This document shows, in pieces, positions 56,622 to 64,000 of a DNA stretch of 64,000 bases. This DNA is from Oidiodendron maius Zn (taxonomy: Eukaryota; Ascomycota; Leotiomycetes; Myxotrichaceae), in NCBI GenBank assembly GCA_000827325.1, contig KN832881.1:208616-272615 (forward strand), read 5' to 3'. Position numbers and translations under genes: made by a program. The notes under the pieces were generated by a model. The model ran no database searches. It saw nothing but the letters and a program-made list of their open reading frames with translations, and was not told where the DNA came from. Each line of letters starts with the position of its first letter. Position 1 is the first letter of the stretch.

Positions 56622-57866
56622 ATGACCTTCGCCGACCGCCCAATCGAGACCCCGCCGCGCGCCCCTTCGCCGGTGCAGCGATTTGGCACGCTCGCCGTCC
56701 ATGCGGGATCCCCTCACGATCCCGTCACGGGCGCCGTGATCGAGCCCATCTCCCTCTCGACCACGTTTGCACAGACCTCTGTGGGCAAGCCTGTCGGCGC
56801 GTATGAATACAGTCGTTCCTCCAACCCCAACCGCGACAATTTCGAGACCGCCGTCGCTGCCCTCGAGCATGCCAACTATGCCCTGGCCTTCTCTTCCGGC
56901 AGCGCCACGACCGCGACCATCCTGCAGAGCCTGGCGGCCGGCTCGCACGTTATCTCTGTGTCGGATGTGTATGGCGGCACCCACCGTTACTTCACGCAGG
57001 TCGCCAAGGCACACGGGGTGAAGGTGACGTTTACGCCCGAGATCGAGGTCGATATCCGAGAGCACCTTACCCCGGAGACGAAACTCGTCTGGATCGAGTC
57101 CCCATCGAACCCCACCCTCCGCCTCGTGGATATCCGAGCAGTAGCCACTCAGGCTCACGAGCATGGCATTTTGGTGGTGGTCGACAACACCTTCCTCAGC
57201 CCTTATGTGCAGAACCCGCTGGACCATGGCGCGGATATCGTCGTCCACTCGGTCACCAAATATATCAACGGCCATTCCGATGTCGTGATGGGCGTTGCCG
57301 CCTTCAACTCAGACGCCATGAAGGACCGGCTTTCCTTCTTGCAAAACGCCATCGGCGCCATCCCGTCAGCATTCGACAGTTGGCTTGCCCACCGCGGCCT
57401 GAAGACGCTGCATCTGAGGGCCAAAGAGGCGACGCATAATGCGATGGTGGTCGCTACGGCGCTGGAAGCCTCGCCACACGTCATCGCCGTCAACTACCCC
57501 GGTCTGGACTCTCATCCCCACCGGCATATTGCCAAGAAGCAGCACCGCGACGGCATGGGCGGGGGGATGCTCTCCTTCAGGATCAAGGGCGGGTCAGCGG
57601 CGGCCGAGCTCTTCTGCCAGAGGACCGCCATCTTTACATTGGCAGAGAGTCTGGGAGGGGTGGAGAGCTTGGTAGAGGTTCCCAGCAGTATGACCCATGC
57701 GGGCATCCCCAAGGAGCAGAGGGAGGCGGTGGGCGTGTTTGACGATCTGGTGCGGCTCAGCTGCGGGATCGAGGACGCGGAGGACTTGAAGGCGGATGTC
57801 TTGCAGGCTCTGGAGAAGGCGGTGGTCTGGCCGAAGATCTCGAATGGTTTCGCTAATTCGCAATAA
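56622..57866 (+). CDS. cys3: Cystathionine gamma-lyase
   Basis: A single exon encodes 414 residues from MTFADRPIETPPRAPSP; the family core starts at VQRFGTLAVHAGSPHDP. It is a fold-type I PLP enzyme: ISLSTTFAQTSVG, YEYSRSSNPNR, FSSGSATTATILQSLAAGSH, DVYGGTHRYF, and VVVDNTFLSPY. The PLP lysine is Lys213 in HSVTKYINGHSD, with VRLSCGIEDAEDL near the C-terminus. The length matches fungal Cys3 (about 415). It cleaves cystathionine to cysteine, 2-oxobutyrate and ammonia in reverse transsulfuration in the cytosol. Codon use is strongly GC-rich at third positions compared with neighbours, as expected for a highly expressed gene. Confidence 0.96.
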   Translation: MTFADRPIETPPRAPSPVQRFGTLAVHAGSPHDPVTGAVIEPISLSTTFAQTSVGKPVGAYEYSRSSNPNRDNFETAVAALEHANYALAFSSGSATTATILQSLAAGSHVISVSDVYGGTHRYFTQVAKAHGVKVTFTPEIEVDIREHLTPETKLVWIESPSNPTLRLVDIRAVATQAHEHGILVVVDNTFLSPYVQNPLDHGADIVVHSVTKYINGHSDVVMGVAAFNSDAMKDRLSFLQNAIGAIPSAFDSWLAHRGLKTLHLRAKEATHNAMVVATALEASPHVIAVNYPGLDSHPHRHIAKKQHRDGMGGGMLSFRIKGGSAAAELFCQRTAIFTLAESLGGVESLVEVPSSMTHAGIPKEQREAVGVFDDLVRLSCGIEDAEDLKADVLQALEKAVVWPKISNGFANSQ

Positions 57867-58464
57867 ACCTCAAAAGGAAAAAATATTTACGGCTGAAAAG
57901 AACGGGTGTTTGGGACTCATGTTTGGGCGGCGGCTTGTGATGATTTTTCGATATAGAGCTTTGCATTAGACATGTGGTGGGAGGCTGATTTGCTTAGAGA
58001 TCTATGGTGGCTTGCTTTGACATACGTATAGAAAAGACATTGGGATGTCCACGGCGCATTACCTCGCATGGTGACCAGGTGAATGCCAAATGAAAAAAAA
58101 TAGATTTCTTACCTATCAAGGAAGTCATGCTGCTAGCAGTGCATATGTTCACGGGAAGCTAAGAGATCGGAACATCGTCACCGATGACAGAGTAGAAGCT
58201 GAACTTATGAGTACAGTTAGGCTCTCAAATGCATTCGTAATTTGACTGTAGCAGAGCAACCCCGAGATTTTAAGCCAAGCGCCGCCCAGCTGTTCTATCA
58301 ATAATACACGTGGCCGCTCATCTCTGATTAGCCTTCGTTGCATGAAACTATGCCTGGTATCTATCGACCCATACGCCAACCCATGCACTATGTGAGGCCG
58401 CCAATACCACACTTAAAATACATCTGTAGATCAATTCCTCCGGAAATCGCGATAGGGAGAAAAT
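57867..58464. other. Convergent spacer CYS3 / PTA1
   Basis: The 3' flanks of two converging genes. No gene is seen. Confidence 0.45.
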
Positions 58465-61061
58465 TCACGCAGCGGCAGCTGAACCATTCGTTTTCATTTC
58501 GTCGTCCCCGGCAGCTTTTATCCTGTCTGCGAACCCCGGCCGCCATTTTGTGAGGTATTTGGCTGCCATTGGCTTTGCGTCTTCATCTGTAAAGGATGTG
58601 GTTAGCAAAACTCTATCGTGGAAAACGGAGACTAAGGTCCTACAAGTGGCCCAGACGTCTTCTACGGCATCCAATGCAATCTCCCTCACTGGTGGCCTCA
58701 TCATAACCAAGTACAACAAGCTTGTTAACGCCAAGTTAACCATGCTAGGATCACGACACAGCCCCTTTACTCTTTCCAGAACCTCGGCACTTAGTGCTGG
58801 AATCTCGCTCAAAAATCTAGTGAGGACTTTATCCCTCGCGTCCAGATATGGTAATATACCATTCAGAACTTTGAGCACCCATTTGTCGTAGTGGAGAACA
58901 GGGTCTGTCTCGTATTTGGCTTGAACTCTGTCATTGTACCATTCCTCGCACAGCCAAGCCACGGCTATGTCAATGCGTTTGCGGAAATCTTCCAAGACGT
59001 ATACGTAGAGAGATTCGCGGATGTTGTTAGCCAGAGATAGGGAAGAACCGGCATCTACTTCCTGTTTGATGATGGCAGGTGGTTCTTCCAATCCCGCTGC
59101 GGCTCGCGTTGCAAGTCGGGTGATGATTGTGATCCAAGCGTCCCGATCGTACGTGCTGGCCGCCAGCCTGTTCATGCCTGCTTTTGTTTTCTTTCCTGGC
59201 TCGTCTAACGTCTGCATCACGCCAAAAACCCGCGTGATCGTATCCTGGCCAATTCGGATTGCTTGCTCGGGTGTTAGTGGTGGTGGGAGCGGTAATGTGA
59301 ACTTTCCTAGTGTCATGTCCGTGGCTGGTATATCAGGTTCTTCTGGTTGCTCTGTATCAAGTTTGTTGAGGATCTGCTCAGTGTCTTCTGCGTTGAAGAA
59401 ATCCGGCTCATACTCATCCTCATCATCATCGACACTTAGCGGTAACGTTGCAAAACTAAATTCACCAGGCTGGGTGGATTCTAAGGACTTGTATCGATAT
59501 CGAATGCCCTACAGTTGTTAGCAGGATTGAAAATCACTAAACGGAGCACGTACATCAATTGCCTGGTTCAGGATATCCGAATCTAGTCTCTGCAAGATGG
59601 TAATCCCAATCTTAACGACCAAATCCTCTGATAATTGGGCAACATCGAATTTTTTAAGTGCATCATCCGTAGTGATCGTAAATAACTCCCCGACAGTATG
59701 TGGCCCTGGAGCCAAGGGAGGAACGTGTAATCGGTTTGCCGCAGCAGTTACGGCTTGCCCGCCAAGCTTCTGCCTCTTTGCCGGATCCATGCCATCAATG
59801 TATTCGGGGTGCCCTCTCTTCTTGTTGGCTTCATCGAATATCTCTGTTCTCGACCTCATCATTCGCTCAACGTACTGCTGGATACGTCCCGATAGAGGGT
59901 TTTGGGGATCCCTATGCATGTCAACATTTCATCGACGTAGTTTCGTAAGAGTTGGCATACCTCTTGTTAATGTGTATGAGCAATGACCTAGTGGTCTTCT
60001 CCATAGATTTGACCATCACGCGGAGTTTGGGTGTCATAGGGGAGTTGGCTAGCTTAAGGGGATTGAAGTTTAGGATGACATTCAATATCTTATTGGCAAT
60101 ACGGGGGCGGGCTCGGACTAGAAGGGAGAGGGAGTTCAAAGTAGCATTAACAAGGACCGTATTTCTATGGTTGTTAGCAACGGATGGAGTGTATTGAAAC
60201 GTGTACGTACATTGTGCTCTCTTGGAATATCCCAAGAATTCTATCGAGAAGACCAGATCCTTCAGCTTCCAGATTTCGAGGTGCTATAAGCGGATGGTTT
60301 TCGGGCACTAGGGAAAGAGACATCTCTGAACCGTCTCGCTGCGGGTAAGGGTCATTAGCTAAAGCACAAAATGTGTCCAAGAGTGACTATACCCTTGGTT
60401 CTGGATCAGGGCCAGTTGTTTGGGCCAGCACGACTTGTTGGGCAAATTTGATACAGCATATTCGAACACCTGTGGCAGCAGTGTCCCATATTCGTAGTAT
60501 TCTCGATTTGACGGCAAGCATCCGCTCCCAGGTTGGGCCATCATATGGGTTGTTGATACTATTTACGTGTGAATGTTAGATTCGATGTCCGATGTGCCCA
60601 AACAACCGTCTTATATCCACCGATGGCACATAAATCTATACACCAGGCCCCATAGAGATGGAAATTGCAGTCACGCGCATTTAGATGTTAGGGGAGAGCG
60701 GAGGTTGGGAGAAAACTCACATCCATTTTAGCACCAAAGGATAGATGGTCGCAGCAGTCTGCACGACGCTCTCCAGAACAACGATGTCTTCATGCGGATT
60801 CTCAAGCAAGGATTTTAATGTGTCTAACACGATCAGCCCCAAGGCCTCCTTCTGTTGCGATGGCAGCTGTGGACTGGCAAAGCCCTCTGCTAGAAAATCC
60901 GCAGCCCATCTCTTAAGCTCCACCCTAGCTTCACGGTTGATGATAGGAAGGATGCCTTGAATGATCCGAGGGTAGTAATTAGGATCACTCAAGACAAGTC
61001 GCCGCGCATCGTCTAGTTGTGTAATTTGTTCATCGATCGATAGAGCGACTGGGGCTGCCAT
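58465..61061 (-). CDS. pta1: Symplekin/Pta1 subunit of the mRNA cleavage-polyadenylation factor
   Basis: Six exons (61061-60721, 60558-60393, 60338-60211, 60164-59961, 59911-59554, 59508-58465) encode 746 residues; introns are 162, 54, 46, 49 and 45 nt. The N-terminal HEAT domain starts with SIDEQITQLDDARRLVLSDP and continues through VELKRWAADFLAEGFASP, GVRICCIKFAQQVVLAQT and ANKILNVILNFNPLKLANSP. A basic segment DGMDPAKRQKLGG follows, then an acidic linker and a helical C-terminal half (WLCEEWYNDRVQAKYET, YLTKWRPGF). Intron 2 was placed at GTATAG...CGCAG because the earlier TTTAG acceptor breaks the frame. Pta1/symplekin is the scaffold of CPF/CPSF in nuclear 3'-end formation. It is divergent from COA3 across 323 bp. 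Confidence 0.94.
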
Positions 61062-61384
61062 CGTGAGCTCTATCAGATCGGCGACACAGCTCTACGGTTA
61101 CTGCAAGGGCACCGCATGTGAAAATGTCGTTGATCATTAATTCAGGTGCAAATTTCGAACTGGGAAGTCGAAGTTTATGTTCATGCTGCAGGTTGGGATG
61201 TAGTCAAATGAAGGAGGTTGAGAGCACTCTCTTTGCTGGAGGTTGCTGTCGCTTCGGACGCGACGATTCCAGGTCGCGCGGAATCAAATTTAAGGTTACT
61301 CGACGCCTCAGGCACTAATATCAATCTTTCGCTATTGACGGTGGTCTAACAAAGTTCGATCTTTAGAATAACCAGACAGTCAAG
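61062..61384. promoter_or_regulatory. Shared divergent promoter PTA1 / COA3
   Basis: 323 bases between two diverging start codons, with no gene inside. Confidence 0.55.
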
Positions 61385-61749
61385 ATGGCAGTGTATGCAC
61401 TGGAAACCAACCGGTGGCAAAGAATATTAGCTAACCAGATTTGCAGGCTACCACGCTCTTCCTATTACGATAAGCACTACAGACAGTCTGCAGCTCTAAT
61501 TCGAGCCCGGAGACCATATCTTGTTAAAAATGCCATAACAGGACTCGCCGCTTTTGGATTCTGCATAGGTGTCTGTGAGTAGTGTAATTATCTGCAACAT
61601 AAAGAATTCTGCTAAAATTGTTACCAGATGCTTTCACAATTCGGGCAGTCGCACAAGACGAGTTCGAAGACGTCAAAGTTCCAGATGTACCAACACAACT
61701 ACCTCGAGCAGGGACAAATACAGTCACAAGTGGGCAGAGCGTGAAATAA
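61385..61749 (+). CDS. coa3: Cytochrome c oxidase assembly factor 3
   Basis: The best model has three coding exons, 61385-61392 (8 nt), 61447-61574 and 61628-61749, for 85 residues: MAVLPRSSYYDKHYRQSA, then LIRARRPYLVKNAITGL, a single membrane span (about GLAAFGFCIGVYAFTI), IRAVAQDEFEDVKVPD and a polar tail. Intron 1 (GTATGC...TTGCAG, branch GCTAAC) is 54 nt, a multiple of three without a stop, so an unspliced frame of 103 residues also exists. The spliced form fits the family's N-terminus (PRSSYYD directly after the start) and usual size of about 85. Coa3 sits in the inner mitochondrial membrane and holds newly made Cox1 for assembly and translational feedback. Confidence 0.9.
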
Positions 61750-62058
61750 ATTATGGAAGCATGAGCAATGTACGATTAATCATAAGAAGGGATGGGAAGG
61801 GTGGCGCATGTATAGGAATATTGCGGACTGTAGCAGACTGTGTTGTTTACATTAAAACACCCCACTAATCATCAGATTGGAGCTATCGATTGTATTCATA
61901 CATTATCAGTACAAGCGCTGAATGCACATGCAAATCATTGCCAAAGATAGCTATCGTTATATCTAAGGCCAGATTTATGTCAAGTTAACCGGATGAACGC
62001 TGACTCCTATTTTACCAACGCCGTTATCAAACCTGCCCGCATTGGCTATGATTCAGAA
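61750..62058. other. Convergent spacer COA3 / DEP1-type gene
   Basis: The 3' flanks of two converging genes. No gene is seen. Confidence 0.4.
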
Positions 62059-64000
62059 TTAAAAATGACTTATACTTGGAGGCGCTTGTTCTCTCCTGAC
62101 CTCTGGCGGAAATTCGCGAGGTTTGTCCACAAAGACGACACCTGGCACAATGGAGGCGTGTTGGATCCCATTAACTTTAGAGCTTTCTTCCATCTTGGGA
62201 CGTGTCATGAGAGGTGAAAATGATGCCGGTCTGTTATCTTGAGGCATTGTGGTGGTTGACAGAGTGTGAGAGGTATTTGATACTGAAGTTCGAGGAGATA
62301 ATTGACCAGAGGCTTGTGTGTTGAAGGCAGCTCCGTTTACAGCGGAGCTCGAAAATGTGCCTGAAGCAGGGTCAAGCTGATCTGAATGTCTGCGTGGTTG
62401 TGCGGTCTGCGAAAATGGGCTGCTCGTCCTCGGCGCCTGCTGGGCCGAAGTCTGCCTTTGGAGTAGGTGCGCGTGTGATGGATGTTGCGGATTGGCCCAA
62501 GGTGTTTGCTCAATAAACTGCTCTTCAGCCGGCTTGAAGCGTGATGTCGACCCTGCCATACGCAACGCAGCCAATTCTTGGAATGGCAGTCCGGCAGGCT
62601 GCGCTGCATGAGGTTGCTTTGCTCGCTGATTTTGAGTCAGCCTCAGATTCAACAGCGTGATTGGAGAGGAAAGTAGCGACCACTTACTCCCATCTTCTGA
62701 AGATCTTCCTCCAGTTCAGCATCCGTGGCGGGTGTCATTGGCGGTGCTGCGGGAAATCCGACGTATTTTGCAATGCCGGAGAGTATAGAGACCTCATTTC
62801 CGTACGCAACCTGGTTCATAATCTGCTGTGATCTTCGAGTTGGAAACTTCAGGGTATAGTCCGGTACACTTCCAGCGTAGCTTCTCCGATCATGCTGTAT
62901 CTCATACCACTGTTGCCCAAGTTGCTCCAGTTTCTTTTCTCTTATATCCCGGGCGTCCTGTTGATATTGCACTAGGATCTGGCTCCTCCTTGCTACTGCG
63001 TAATTCCCGAGGGCTTGTAGTTCGTACTCTCGCAGTTTTTCGCTAATTCGGAACCTCTCGTCTCGTCGCGCATCAATGCACTTCATCATCGCAAGATATT
63101 CGGGATGCGTAGGCTTGTCTTCTCGGAGCATTGCTTCTTCACGATTTAGTTGCTCGAGGCCTTCATCGTAAAGTCTATCACTGGTCAGCATTGCCCATGA
63201 TCTCTGCCTATATAAACTTACCGGTCTCTGAAAGTAGCGAATTGCCGCTCAATTGCTCCTAGCTGCTCTAAAGCAATTCGTTTCCGTTCTACTGCTACAA
63301 ATCAGTACCACAGTTCTCTAGCAAAAATTGAAGAGTAGCTTACGTTCTTCTTCGTTCTTCATTGCAGCTTCCGCCTCGTCACCATCATTCTCTACGATTT
63401 CATCGTCGCCATTGACAGCCGTTGTTTCCTCCAGCGGCGCTTCCTGCTCTTCGTCGTGGCTATTGACACCATTCTCAACAGGTTTCTTTTTCTTCCGTCC
63501 ACGCTTCTTTGGTGATACTGTTATCTCGGTGGTCTCTGGGGCCTCCTCAGCTACAGCGGGCTCCTCGACTTCATCAGGCACATCCTCTTCGTTTTCTCCG
63601 CCCTCTTCCCCAGATATGTTCCCACTTATTGGATTCGATGTGTCGCCTTCTTCATCGGGCTGCTCCTCATCCTCGACCGCGTAGTCATCGCCCGGGGTCA
63701 TGATGGACCCGGTCCGCTTTCGTAAGGGCTCTTCGATGTCGTTGTCCAGGCCACTGCCGGCCATAATGGAACGTTTACGCTTTCTAGTGTCGGCATCGAC
63801 CGCCGATAGGGTCCGCTTCCCTTCCCCCGAGGAATCTTCAAGCGACGTCGCCACGGTTATTGGCTCAGCAGTATCACCTTGAACAGAGCTTTTGTGGGAT
63901 TCGTGCAGGGAGATATCGTCGTCCGACAATACATCCTCCTCTTCATCATCGCCTTGGTCGTCTGCTAATATTTGATTATTGAGTTTGCTCGGGCTCCGTT
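62059..64000 (-). CDS. dep1: DEP1/SDS3-type subunit of an Rpd3L histone deacetylase complex (5' end outside window)
   Basis: Exons 64000-63344 (partial), 63291-63222, 63174-62688 and 62625-62059. The frame is open to the window edge (an RSPSKLNNQ...DDEEEDV stretch precedes 63,929), so the start lies beyond it. The N-terminal part is acidic and Ser-rich with basic patches (TRKRKR, SPKKRGRKKKK). The SDS3-type coiled-coil domain follows: AIERQFATFRDRLYDEGLEQ, LNREEAML, PTHPEYLAMMKCIDARRDE, then RDIREKKLEQLGQQWYEIQ and KFPTRRSQQIMNQ. It ends in a Ser/Thr/Gln-rich tail. The family sits in the Rpd3L (Sin3) deacetylase complex in the nucleus. Sds3 versus Dep1 naming is by size and layout, so the symbol is tentative. 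Confidence 0.85.

Noticed and set aside
1-64000. tRNA genes, CRISPR arrays and intact transposons
   Set aside because: By eye I found no B-box-like tRNA match outside coding exons, no regularly spaced repeats, and no transposase or reverse-transcriptase motifs; a tRNAscan/RepeatMasker run would be decisive.

Overview
The window is nuclear DNA of a filamentous ascomycete (Pezizomycotina), most likely Eurotiomycetes/Eurotiales. The evidence is short 44-110 nt GT...AG introns with CTRAY-type branch sites, a HET-domain gene, fungal Zn2Cys6 and RTA1 families, and housekeeping proteins whose exon layout reads like Aspergillus-type orthologues. The order-level placement is inference. I see no tRNA, rRNA, CRISPR array or intact transposon.

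Layout. 1-5.6 kb is an accessory, AT-rich end with a decayed CorA-like gene (214-1580) and a HET-domain gene. 5.6-9.3 kb holds eIF3d and a five-exon bZIP factor. 9.3-17.3 kb is gene-poor, with a TPR relic and a solitary O-methyltransferase. 17.3-26.8 kb carries a large RIM15-type PAS/kinase/receiver protein, RPF2, a peroxisomal PMP24-like protein and a small 2EXR/F-box-like protein. 28.6-36.9 kb is a dense housekeeping block: MTD1, MMS19, SPC2 and EMC3. 38-45 kb is again accessory: a repeat-containing orphan ORF, a Zn2Cys6 factor divergent from an RTA1-like membrane protein, and a GT31-like glycosyltransferase. 46.4-49.4 kb is one six-exon, 910-residue protein of unknown function, followed by a SHE3-like coiled-coil gene. 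54.5-64 kb has a second Zn2Cys6 factor divergent from CYS3 (cystathionine gamma-lyase), then PTA1/symplekin, COA3 and a DEP1/SDS3-type gene that runs off the right edge.

Most models below were rebuilt exon by exon from splice sites, and each complete model keeps an open frame throughout. Several first coding exons are tiny (8, 14 and 24 nt), and one COA3 intron is a multiple of three without a stop, so naive ORF calls mis-model these genes. Several gene pairs share short divergent promoters: SPC2/EMC3, RPF2/PMP24, PTA1/COA3, the Zn2Cys6 factor with RTA1, and the Zn2Cys6 factor with CYS3.

The most unusual items are: two Zn2Cys6 genes split at the same codon inside the zinc cluster, both with poor donors (one GC-AG); a RIM15 receiver domain with Glu at the phospho-acceptor position and an in-frame upstream ORF separated by a single TGA; the decayed CorA-like gene; and the six-exon unknown. 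No multi-gene system such as a biosynthetic cluster or defence island is evident.
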